From Candidatus Saccharimonadota bacterium (GTDB taxonomy: Bacteria; Patescibacteriota; Saccharimonadia; Saccharimonadales; Saccharimonadaceae): a DNA stretch of 6,533 nt. The position numbers and the translations under genes were made by a program. The notes below the pieces were generated by a model, which was not told the origin of the DNA, did not search any database, and saw nothing but the letters and a program-made list of their open reading frames with translations. Where the stretch lies: assembly GCA_017511405.1 (NCBI GenBank), contig JAFWKB010000008.1, positions 1 through 6,533 of the forward strand, given 5' to 3'. This document shows positions 1-5,126 of this stretch, one piece after another; positions within the stretch are counted from its first letter, which is position 1, and every line of letters starts with the position of its first letter.

Positions 1-8
1 GGGTTAGT

Positions 9-85
9 TGGTGGGACCTAGAGGGCTTGAACCTCTGACCTCACGAATGTGAATCGTGCGCTCTAGCCAGCTGAGCTAAGGTCCC
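9..85 (-). tRNA. tRNA-Val (anticodon CAC)
   Basis: Read on the minus strand this folds into a complete 77-nt cloverleaf. It has a 7-bp acceptor stem (GGGACCT with AGGTCCC), a D arm closed by GCTC/GAGC, a 5-bp anticodon stem (CACGA/TCGTG) around loop TTCACAT, a short variable loop, and a T arm (AGAGG/CCTCT) with loop TTCAAGC. The anticodon is CAC, which reads the valine codon GTG. The discriminator is A and the 3' CCA is encoded in the DNA (positions 9-11 on the plus strand). The gene is divergent from prfA and its 5' end lies only 30 bp from the prfA start codon, so the two promoters must overlap. Confidence 0.96.
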
Positions 86-96
86 GTAGTTACGTT

Positions 97-132
97 TTAT
101 GCTATAATAACATATATGAATATGGATTTCCA
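97..132 (-). promoter_or_regulatory. Candidate promoter of tRNA-Val
   Basis: On the minus strand a TGTTATTAT string gives an extended -10 (TATTAT at 104-109, TG at 112-111). TGGAAA at 132-127, 17 nt upstream, is a 4-of-6 match to a -35. This predicts transcription starting near 97, about 11 nt before the mature tRNA 5' end. The -10 overlaps the opposing prfA -10 on the plus strand. Weaker than the prfA box; inferred from position and motif only. Confidence 0.45.
100..115 (+). promoter_or_regulatory. Extended -10 promoter of prfA, predicted leaderless
   Basis: TG-C-TATAAT at 100-108 is a perfect extended -10. No good -35 is visible; the -35 position falls in the 5' end of the tRNA gene. Seven bases separate TATAAT from the prfA ATG at 116, so transcription should start at or next to the start codon. 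No Shine-Dalgarno sequence lies between them, consistent with a leaderless mRNA. Confidence 0.75.
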
Positions 133-1162
133 GAAACTAGAGAAAGAAAAACAAGAAATTGAAAATTTTTTAGCCGGGGCAGAAGCCTATAAAGATCCGA
201 GCTTCGCGGAAAAGTCAAAGCGTGGGGTGGAACTTGGGGAGATTTTAGAGCTTCGAGATGCGATTTTAAGGAAAGAGAAGGCACTTGAGGAGGTGAAGGA
301 ACTGGTCAATGATCCTGAACTTGGAGAGCTTGCGAAGGATGACGTGGAGCGACTTACGGCGGAGCTAGAGAAGGATAAGGCGGAGCTTGAAGAAAGGTTA
401 ATCCCGAGAGACCCGACGGATGATAAGCCGGCGATTGTGGAAATTCGTGCGGGGGCGGGGGGTGACGAGGCGTCTTTGTTCGCGGGCGAGCTTTATCGGA
501 TGTATCAGAGGTTTGCAGAGCGAAACGGCCTTAAAGTTGAGTTGATTTCTCAAAATGAGAATGAAGCGGGGGGAGTTAAGGAGGTAATTTTTAAGGTTAA
601 GGGGGACGGGGCTTATGGAAAGATGAAATTTGAGGGCGGAGTGCATAGAGTTCAAAGAGTACCGGTTACGGAGAGTCAGGGGCGAATCCATACGTCGACG
701 GCGACAGTGGCCGTGCTTCCTGAGGCGGAAGAGAAAGACGTCGAGATTAAGGAGGAAGATCTTAGGATTGATATTTATCGCTCGGGCGGACATGGCGGAC
801 AAGGGGTTAACACGACAGATTCGGCGGTTCGAATTACGCACCTTCCGACGGGGATTGTGGTGGCGATGCAAGATGAAAGAAGCCAACAACAAAACCGGGT
901 TAAGGCCATGGCGATTCTTAGAACAAGGTTGATGGAAAAACAAAAGGAAGAAGAAAGGAAGAATGCGAGCGAGGCGAGAAAATCGTTAATCGGAACAGGA
1001 GATAGAAGCGAAAAGATTCGGACATATAATTTCCCTCAAGATAGGATTACGGATCATAGAATTCATTATTCACGCTCAAATATTGGGGCGGCTATGGACG
1101 GAGATATTGAAGATATCGTGGCGGAGCTCGTGAAATATGAACGTGGACTCGCTAAGAACTAG
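116..1162 (+). CDS. prfA: Peptide chain release factor 1 (RF1)
   Basis: Class I release factor that recognises UAA and UAG in the ribosomal A site and triggers peptidyl-tRNA hydrolysis. The 348-aa product is close to the usual 355-360 aa. The N-terminal third is a charged helical/coiled-coil domain. Residues 183-185 are PVT, the PxT-type codon-recognition tripeptide of RF1 (RF2 has SPF), followed by the family signature ESQGRIHTSTATVAVLPE. The catalytic loop is GGHGGQGVN with the GGQ at about 227-229; many bacteria have GAGGQHVN here, so this is a variant. The glutamine is the target of PrmC, encoded by the overlapping next gene. Start: ATG 116 sits 7 nt after TATAAT and looks leaderless. An in-frame ATG at 122 is the only close alternative. 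The stop is TAG. Confidence 0.96.
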   Translation: MNMDFQKLEKEKQEIENFLAGAEAYKDPSFAEKSKRGVELGEILELRDAILRKEKALEEVKELVNDPELGELAKDDVERLTAELEKDKAELEERLIPRDPTDDKPAIVEIRAGAGGDEASLFAGELYRMYQRFAERNGLKVELISQNENEAGGVKEVIFKVKGDGAYGKMKFEGGVHRVQRVPVTESQGRIHTSTATVAVLPEAEEKDVEIKEEDLRIDIYRSGGHGGQGVNTTDSAVRITHLPTGIVVAMQDERSQQQNRVKAMAILRTRLMEKQKEEERKNASEARKSLIGTGDRSEKIRTYNFPQDRITDHRIHYSRSNIGAAMDGDIEDIVAELVKYERGLAKN

Positions 1163-1796
1163 AGATTTTTATGGGAGAGAGTTCGAGATTTCTCCCGACG
1201 TTTTAGTTCCCCGCCCTGAGACGGAACAGATGATAGATTGTTTCAAATCACTTATGGGGCAGGCGATTTTGCTGGGCGTTAAACCTCCGAAAAGGAGACT
1301 TTCTAAACATCCAAGAATGCTTGACGTTGGAACGGGAAGCGGAATTATTGCGATAACGGCGAAACTTGAAGCTCCAGAGGCGGAGGTGGTGGCGGTCGAT
1401 ATTTCTCGACCGGCGCTTGAAATAGCAAAAAGGAATGCGGGACAGTTAGGAGCGGAGGTTAAATTTTTAGAGAGTGATTTAATGGAAAATGTTGAAGGGG
1501 AGTTTGAGGTTATTTTGGCAAATTTACCGTATGTTGATAGGAGCTGGGAGTGGCTTAAAGAGCCAGAGTCGGTAGCTTTGAAAGATGAGCCGGAGATTGC
1601 TCTTTATGCGGAAGATGGCGGACTAGAGGTTATTTTTAGGCTAATTAAGCAAACGAGAGGGAGGACGAAGTATTTGGTTTTAGAGGCAGATCCGTGTCAA
1701 CATAAACGACTGAAAGAATTTGCGAAAAAACAGGGTTTTATAGAGATAGAAACGAGAGGATTTCAGGTTATGCTTGACTTTTTTGGAAAAGCGTGA
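1137..1796 (+). CDS. prmC: Release factor glutamine methyltransferase, short form lacking the N-terminal domain
   Basis: SAM-dependent N5-methyltransferase that modifies the glutamine of the release-factor GGQ loop. The start of the protein (YGREFEISPDVLVPRPETEQ) matches the PrmC/HemK segment that normally follows an N-terminal helical domain of roughly 70-80 residues. Motif I, LDVGTGSG, is at about 62-69. The substrate-glutamine site is N129-L130-P131-Y132, that is NLPY where NPPY is usual. At 219 aa against about 280, the N-terminal domain is absent, and an in-frame TGA at 1131-1133 rules out an upstream extension in this frame. The gene overlaps prfA by 26 nt; a GGAG at 1123-1126 is a weak ribosome site, so coupling to prfA translation is likely. 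I infer the function from motifs and the prfA linkage. Stop TGA at 1794-1796. Confidence 0.88.
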   Translation: MNVDSLRTRDFYGREFEISPDVLVPRPETEQMIDCFKSLMGQAILLGVKPPKRRLSKHPRMLDVGTGSGIIAITAKLEAPEAEVVAVDISRPALEIAKRNAGQLGAEVKFLESDLMENVEGEFEVILANLPYVDRSWEWLKEPESVALKDEPEIALYAEDGGLEVIFRLIKQTRGRTKYLVLEADPCQHKRLKEFAKKQGFIEIETRGFQVMLDFFGKA

Positions 1797-1802
1797 TATA
1801 AT
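1774..1802 (+). promoter_or_regulatory. Strong sigma70-like promoter at the prmC 3' end
   Basis: TTGACT at 1774-1779, a 17-bp spacer, then TG-A-TATAAT (TG at 1794-1795, TATAAT at 1797-1802) make a near-consensus extended -10 promoter. The prmC stop codon TGA supplies the TGn element. Transcription should start near 1809, only a few bases before the terminator hairpin. The only thing it would make is an RNA of about 36 nt. The 10-mer GTGATATAAT also occurs in the lepB promoter (3971-3980). It may be real, a relic, or coincidence. Confidence 0.5.
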
Positions 1803-1815
1803 CAGGGGATAGAGT

Positions 1816-1844
1816 AAAAATCTCCCGGAGAAGGGAGATTTTTT
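1816..1844. terminator. Bidirectional intrinsic terminator between prmC and htrA
   Basis: AAAAATCTCCC (1816-1826) pairs perfectly with GGGAGATTTTT (1833-1843) around a six-base loop, giving an 11-bp stem with a T tract on the plus strand. Because of the A tract on the other side, the minus-strand reading is equally a hairpin followed by U residues. It lies between the convergent ends of prmC (1796) and htrA (1860) and can end both transcripts. Confidence 0.9.
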
Positions 1845-1859
1845 GCGGAATGAGGAGCG

Positions 1860-3068
1860 TTAGGATTTATATTCGGTTAGAGTGAGGGTTGTTTCTTGTT
1901 GGTTATTGCCTCGAATGATGGTAAGGGTAGCTTTGTCGCCGACAGAGTGTTCGCCGAGAAGAGTGCCGAGGGAGGAGTTTGCAGCGATTTTGATTCCGTC
2001 AACGGCAATGATAATGTCGCCCTGCTTGAGGCCGGCGGAATCGGCGGGAGAGCCAGAAACTACGGAGTTAACGTAGGCGCCGGTGGTGGTTGGAAGTTTG
2101 TTTTCTATGGCGTTTGAAGCATTGATAGAAGAATAGGAGATTCCAGCATAGGCACGCTTGGCTTCTCCGGTTTTAAGGAGAGAGTTTAACATTCCCTTGA
2201 CGCTTGAGATGGGGATGGCAAAGCCGATATTGTTGCCGCTCGAGACGGCGGTGTTGATGCCGATGACCTCGCCGGCGGCATTAACAAGCGGACCGCCAGA
2301 GTTGCCAGAGTTGATTGCAGCGTCGGTTTGAATCATGTCAGTTAAGGTTTCGGCGGACTGGTAATTCGAGTCGGTGGCGACGAGAGAACGGCCGGTTCCA
2401 GAGATAATTCCGGAGGTAACGGTATTTTGGTATTGACCGAGAGCATTGCCGATTGCGATAACTTGTTGGCCGGTGGTAATGGTTTTAGAGTCGCCGAGTT
2501 TAGCGGCAGAGAGATTTTCGGCATTGTTGATTTTAAGGAAAGCAACGTCGTTTAGAGGGTCGGTGGCGACAAGAGAAACATCGTTATAGACGGTTCCGTT
2601 GTCGAGAACGACATAGATTTTGGTAGCGCCATCGATGACATGCTTATTAGTTAAGACGTAGCCGTCTGAGGAAACGATAATTCCGGTTCCGGCGGCGCTT
2701 CCGGTGGATTCGGTTGGGCCATAGAAGAGATTGTATTGAGTTGATTTAACCTCGGTTAGAATCGAGACAACGGAATTGGAGACGGAATTTGCCACCTCGG
2801 CAATTGAGCCTTCGGTGAAATTAGCGGAATTACTGTCGAGACCGTTGAACTCGTTGGCGAAGCCAACTGTTGAAGGGCTTGAGGAACCGAGGGCGAGGAG
2901 AGTAAAGGCGGAGAGAACAGAGCTTCCGATTGAGAAAAAGAGAGCGAAAAGGGCGATGACGAAAGCGGCGATTTTGAGGCCGTTTCCAGAAGCTTTGGGT
3001 TTTTCCGTGGCTTCGGTGGTTTTTGAGGTTTCTATAATTTTTGCATCTTTAATAATGGGTTCTTTCAT
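1860..3068 (-). CDS. Membrane-anchored HtrA/DegP-family serine protease with PDZ domain
   Basis: Trypsin-like (S1C) protease predicted to act outside the cytoplasmic membrane on misfolded or damaged proteins. Of 402 aa, residues 1-31 are a charged cytoplasmic tail. About 31-60 form one hydrophobic segment acting as signal anchor, followed by a Ser/Asn-rich linker to about 85. The protease domain spans roughly 90-295 with an intact triad: H143 in TNKHVID, D174 in DPLNDVAFLKI and S257 in GNSGGPL. A single PDZ domain follows at about 305-398, with substrate-binding and regulatory roles in this family. One PDZ after a TM anchor is the DegS or Gram-positive HtrA layout. The start has a good AGGAG site about 6 nt upstream. 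It lies 24 nt after the membrane-protein gene and is probably co-transcribed with it. The stop is TAA, just past the shared terminator. Confidence 0.93.
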   Translation of the reverse strand: MKEPIIKDAKIIETSKTTEATEKPKASGNGLKIAAFVIALFALFFSIGSSVLSAFTLLALGSSSPSTVGFANEFNGLDSNSANFTEGSIAEVANSVSNSVVSILTEVKSTQYNLFYGPTESTGSAAGTGIIVSSDGYVLTNKHVIDGATKIYVVLDNGTVYNDVSLVATDPLNDVAFLKINNAENLSAAKLGDSKTITTGQQVIAIGNALGQYQNTVTSGIISGTGRSLVATDSNYQSAETLTDMIQTDAAINSGNSGGPLVNAAGEVIGINTAVSSGNNIGFAIPISSVKGMLNSLLKTGEAKRAYAGISYSSINASNAIENKLPTTTGAYVNSVVSGSPADSAGLKQGDIIIAVDGIKIAANSSLGTLLGEHSVGDKATLTIIRGNNQQETTLTLTEYKS

Positions 3069-3092
3069 ATTTTTCTCCTTTTTAGTTAAATG

Positions 3093-3881
3093 TTAGATGT
3101 TGAAAATCGGTTCGCTAAAGCCAATAATGATGACCGCGAGGACGATAATACTGAAGAGAGTGGGAAGGGCGATTTCTCGGGGGTTAATTGTTCCATCGCG
3201 AGATTCGGTGTTTGAATAAAGTTTTTCCGCGAGAAAGGCGACCACGACGAGAATTAAGGCGAGTTGAGGGACCATGATGCCGAAATTGATGAAGGTATAG
3301 ACGATGAGCCAAGAATGAGCGAGAAGAGCGATTTCCGAAAAGACGAGGGCGAAGGCGAAGGCCGGGAAGCCGTCATAGAGAGAGTTGTTGTTTTGGACGA
3401 GGATGTGGCGAGCAGCGCCGTAGCCAATTACGAATTCGAGAAGAACAAGGACGATAGCGTTGGTGCTCGCGCAAAGGATGGATGCGGCGCAGGTTCCGAG
3501 GAAGATTGCGGTTAGAGCTTGGAAGCGAGTCCAAGATTCGGAAGTTTTAGGTTTGATAATGATGAGCCAGAAAGTGTAGCCGACGGCGAGGAGATAGTGG
3601 ACGGGAAGAAGCTCAGCGCCGGAGAAATAAGCGAGAAGAACAAACGAAAAACCAACGATGAGATCGACGAGGTTGGACTTTAGATTGAGTAAGAGATAGC
3701 GAGGACGGACGGCGAACATACGCCATTTCGAGACGAGGACGAGGATGAAGCCGATAATCCAGCTTCCGCTGACGACGCCAATAAAAATTGTACCTACGCC
3801 GAGAAGGATGTTCATCGCAACATGGAGGATGTTAGACAAGGTGTTGCGTGATTTTCTGATGAATACGTAATCTGTTGCCAT
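3093..3881 (-). CDS. Polytopic membrane protein of unknown function
   Basis: I do not assign a function. The 262-aa product is strongly hydrophobic with about eight or nine predicted membrane segments (roughly 17-37, 38-51, 70-86, 91-110, 121-137, 140-155, 171-190, 192-217, 237-255). A basic cytoplasmic-looking loop with K52, R54 and RPR (59-61) lies between the second and third, and a short polar loop SNTESRDGTINPRE lies before the last. There is no transporter signature or catalytic motif I can recognise. It is the first gene of an operon with the HtrA protease 24 nt downstream, so a link to envelope protein quality control is possible but only by context. ATG 3881 lies 8 nt after a minus-strand TATAAT and has no Shine-Dalgarno, so the message is probably leaderless. 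Confidence 0.85.
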   Translation of the reverse strand: MATDYVFIRKSRNTLSNILHVAMNILLGVGTIFIGVVSGSWIIGFILVLVSKWRMFAVRPRYLLLNLKSNLVDLIVGFSFVLLAYFSGAELLPVHYLLAVGYTFWLIIIKPKTSESWTRFQALTAIFLGTCAASILCASTNAIVLVLLEFVIGYGAARHILVQNNNSLYDGFPAFAFALVFSEIALLAHSWLIVYTFINFGIMVPQLALILVVVAFLAEKLYSNTESRDGTINPREIALPTLFSIIVLAVIIIGFSEPIFNI

Positions 3882-3900
3882 ATGCTTATATTATATACCA
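3882..3900 (-). promoter_or_regulatory. -10 promoter element of the membrane protein-htrA operon, predicted leaderless
   Basis: The minus strand reads TGGTATATAAT followed by ATAAGCAT and ATG. TATAAT occupies 3895-3890 and ends 8 nt before the start codon at 3881, so the start site should coincide with the ATG. No clear -35 is present; the upstream sequence is very AT-rich and contains a 9-bp tandem repeat. Confidence 0.65.
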
Positions 3901-3911
3901 AAATTCTAAAG

Positions 3912-3929
3912 AAAATCTTAAAAATCTTA
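3912..3929. repeat. Tandem 9-bp repeat AAAATCTTA x2
   Basis: AAAATCTTA occurs twice with no gap at 3912-3920 and 3921-3929, in the AT-rich space between the divergent promoters of the membrane-protein operon and lepB. On the minus strand it reads TAAGATTTT, just upstream of the -10 box and over the -35 position. It could act as an UP-like element or a binding site, or be simple AT-rich sequence. Confidence 0.6.
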
Positions 3930-3971
3930 AAAAATAAAATAAGCGAATTATGTTCAAAAAATAATAAAGGG

Positions 3972-3988
3972 TGATATAATATGGGTAT
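3972..3988 (+). promoter_or_regulatory. Extended -10 promoter of lepB, predicted leaderless
   Basis: TG-A-TATAAT at 3972-3980 is a perfect extended -10 with only a poor -35 (around 3951-3957). Eight bases separate it from the lepB ATG at 3989, and no Shine-Dalgarno is present. An ATG at 3981 directly after the box is out of frame with lepB and is too close to be in the transcript. Confidence 0.75.
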
Positions 3989-4639
3989 ATGGAAAAAAGT
4001 TTTAATGAAGCTTCGTTTTTTCAGAGGCATCCGTTAGTAAAAGATTTTTTGTCGTTAATTCTTTTTGTCGGTACAGTTGCGCTTGGAACCTTTCTTTTAA
4101 ATTCTTTCGTATTCAGATCTTATAATGTCGTTGGCCAGAGTATGGAGAATACTTTTTTGAACGACGACAGGGTAATCGTGAATCGTCTTAGAGTTTCCTG
4201 GTCGCACTTTTTGGGAAATGAGTTTGTCCCGGAAAGAGGCGAGATTATTGTGTTTGCGAATGGGGATTCGAGTGGACCGCTTACTTGTGCGGCACCGATT
4301 AATATTGATGACCAATTCTTGATTAAGAGGGTGATTGCTTTTCCGGGAGAGCGTGTCCAGGTTAAAGATGGTGTGATGAAAATTTATAATGATGAACATC
4401 CGGAGGGATTTGTGTATGATGAACTTTGGAGAAAATCTGAGAACGAGGGACCGAAGGCCCATACGAGCGGGGAGGTTGATGTTGTGGTTCCGGCCGGAGA
4501 GTTGTTTGTGAGCGGTGATAATCGTGAGGGGGGATATAGTTATGATAGTCGCAACGGACTTGGAACTGTGCCGTTTTGTAGGGTGGCTGGGCCGGTAAGT
4601 TTCCGACTCTTTCCTCTCCAAAGGTTTAAATTCTTTTAG
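3989..4639 (+). CDS. lepB: Signal peptidase I
   Basis: Membrane-bound Ser/Lys endopeptidase that removes signal peptides from exported preproteins. The 216-aa protein has one N-terminal membrane segment at about 20-42. The catalytic serine is S51 in GQSMENTF (box B) and the general-base lysine is K113 in FLIKRVIAFPGERV (box D). The conserved box E, SGDNR...YDSRNGLG, lies at about 175-192. Size and the single TM fit the small Gram-positive-like type. The segment between the serine and lysine motifs (about 62 residues) is longer than in small enzymes such as Bacillus SipS and contains C100, probably a surface loop. It is a single gene under its own promoter. I see no terminator after its TAG, so read-through into the downstream leader is possible. 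Confidence 0.95.
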   Translation: MEKSFNEASFFQRHPLVKDFLSLILFVGTVALGTFLLNSFVFRSYNVVGQSMENTFLNDDRVIVNRLRVSWSHFLGNEFVPERGEIIVFANGDSSGPLTCAAPINIDDQFLIKRVIAFPGERVQVKDGVMKIYNDEHPEGFVYDELWRKSENEGPKAHTSGEVDVVVPAGELFVSGDNREGGYSYDSRNGLGTVPFCRVAGPVSFRLFPLQRFKFF

Positions 4640-4701
4640 CATAATAAAAAACTTAGAAAAAACAAGTCTGGCGGGGGTGGTTGAAAAATAGTACAATGGG
4701 A

Positions 4702-4735
4702 TTGTCTAGTTATACTTCGGTCACTGGTTAGACAA
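4702..4735 (+). ncRNA. UUCG-capped hairpin in the leader
   Basis: TTGTCTA (4702-4708) pairs with TAGACAA (4729-4735). The stem continues through G-U wobbles (4709/4728, 4710/4727, 4711/4726) and A4712-U4725. It closes through U4713-A4723, A4714-U4721 and C4715-G4720 on a UUCG tetraloop (4716-4719), with C4722 and C4724 bulged. No U tract follows, so it is not an intrinsic terminator. Confidence 0.55.
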
Positions 4736-4757
4736 AAGAATTCTGGCTGTCGGCATT

Positions 4758-4802
4758 GTCATTTATACCGGTAGCTTTGAGCCGTTGGCTCACATAAATG
4801 AC
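4758..4802 (+). ncRNA. Second leader hairpin with 9-bp closing stem
   Basis: GTCATTTAT (4758-4766) pairs perfectly with ATAAATGAC (4794-4802). Inside it, TGAGCC (4778-4783) pairs with GGCTCA (4787-4792) on a three-base loop, leaving an unpaired strand 4767-4777 as a one-sided internal loop of 11 nt. ATTCT (4740-4744) and AGAAT (4807-4811) can add an outer helix. CGGC (4751-4754) could instead pair with GCCG (4781-4784), allowing an alternative fold. The element ends 16 nt before the Shine-Dalgarno. Confidence 0.55.
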
Positions 4803-4830
4803 TCTAAGAATAAAATTCAAGGAGTTAGTT

Positions 4831-5079
4831 ATGAGAAATAATAATAAAATGGAACGCGTCGAAGTTATGGCCCTTTTTGGGTATGAGATGACGCCTTGCC
4901 AACCGCTTTCTTTCAAGAGAGCGGGAGAAACGGAAGTTGAGGTTACGGAGTTGCTTCGTACTCATATTCGTTTTGTTGGTACGGTTGCACATCATATTTT
5001 CGACATTATGGCTGGCCAAAGAAAGTACCAGCTCGAGTTTAACTCGAACGATCTTTCTTGGCACCTCACAACGGCCTAA
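4831..5079 (+). CDS. Small protein of unknown function upstream of a Y-family polymerase
   Basis: An 82-aa product not recognised with confidence. ATG 4831 is preferred over the in-frame ATG 4798 because AAGGAG (4819-4824) lies 6 nt before it, while 4798 sits inside a hairpin stem and has no ribosome site. After a polar start the chain alternates hydrophobic and charged residues (PLSFKRAGETEVEVTELL, then KYQLEFNSNDLSWHL), suggesting a small beta-rich fold. Its size, beta-rich pattern and position before a UvrX/UmuC-type polymerase recall the small accessory proteins of other mutagenesis cassettes (DUF6504 beside ImuB, YolD beside UvrX). That is a contextual comparison, not a homology claim. 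It shares an operon with the polymerase through an attenuator-like hairpin. Confidence 0.75.
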   Translation: MRNNNKMERVEVMALFGYEMTPCQPLSFKRAGETEVEVTELLRTHIRFVGTVAHHIFDIMAGQRKYQLEFNSNDLSWHLTTA

Positions 5080-5083
5080 CGTT

Positions 5084-5112
5084 CCGGGAGCTCCCGGTTT
5101 CGGGAGCTTTTT
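5084..5112 (+). terminator. Intrinsic terminator with competing hairpin (attenuator-like)
   Basis: AGCTCCCG (5089-5096) pairs with CGGGAGCT (5101-5108) on loop GTTT and is followed by TTTTT (5108-5112), a textbook terminator. The preceding CCGGGAGC overlaps it to make the palindrome CCGGGAGCTCCCGG (5084-5097), which can fold into CCGGG-AGCT-CCCGG and so destroy the terminator. The element begins 5 nt after the small gene's stop codon and ends 14 nt before the polymerase start. No separate polymerase promoter is visible, so polymerase transcription must pass this site. Confidence 0.8.
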
Positions 5113-5126
5113 CGCGAGGAGAAGAG

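Larger units (their letters stand above)
4640..4830 (+). promoter_or_regulatory. Non-coding structured leader of the small protein-polymerase operon
   Basis: This 191-nt stretch holds no convincing gene. A weak -10 (TACAAT, 4692-4697) without a good -35 would give a start near 4704; read-through from lepB is the alternative. Two sizeable hairpins follow (4702-4735 and 4758-4802), then a Shine-Dalgarno AAGGAG at 4819-4824. The arrangement suggests a cis-acting RNA regulator, but I cannot match it to a known riboswitch class. Confidence 0.5.

Noticed and set aside
398..943. Minus-strand open frame of 181 codons inside prfA
   Set aside because: It lies wholly antisense to a strongly conserved RF1 gene. 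Its translation is Arg/Leu/Asn-rich without domains, and it has no ribosome site.
1791..1817. UGA read as glycine (code 25 of Gracilibacteria/Absconditabacteria), extending prmC to TAA at 1815-1817
   Set aside because: No gene here contains an internal TGA over about 2,000 codons, which would be very unlikely if UGA coded for an amino acid. Standard code fits everything.
4097..4696. Minus-strand open frame of 199 codons across lepB
   Set aside because: It is antisense to lepB, whose catalytic motifs are intact. The product has no recognisable features and no promoter or Shine-Dalgarno is seen.
4696..4731. Possible 11-codon leader peptide MGLSSYTSVTG ending in TAG
   Set aside because: It has no Shine-Dalgarno, its ATG overlaps the only candidate -10 so it would precede the transcript start, and it lies within a hairpin. 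It could matter only on read-through RNA from lepB.
4702..4735. First leader hairpin as the lepB terminator
   Set aside because: The stem is followed by AAAGAATTC and not a T tract, so it is not an intrinsic terminator on the plus strand.
4798..4830. Upstream in-frame ATG for the small protein, adding 11 residues
   Set aside because: This ATG is in the 3' arm of the leader hairpin and has no Shine-Dalgarno, whereas ATG 4831 has AAGGAG at ideal spacing.
4728..4916. Minus-strand open frame of 62 codons over the leader, and the 109-codon one at 4825-5154
   Set aside because: Both are antisense to the small gene and leader. There is no ribosome site, and the compositions look like reverse-strand shadow.
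5058..5126. Upstream in-frame ATG for the polymerase, adding 23 residues
   Set aside because: The extension overlaps the small gene, runs through the terminator hairpin, has no ribosome site, and is not polymerase-like. ATG 5127 follows GAGGAG and starts directly at the family N-terminus.
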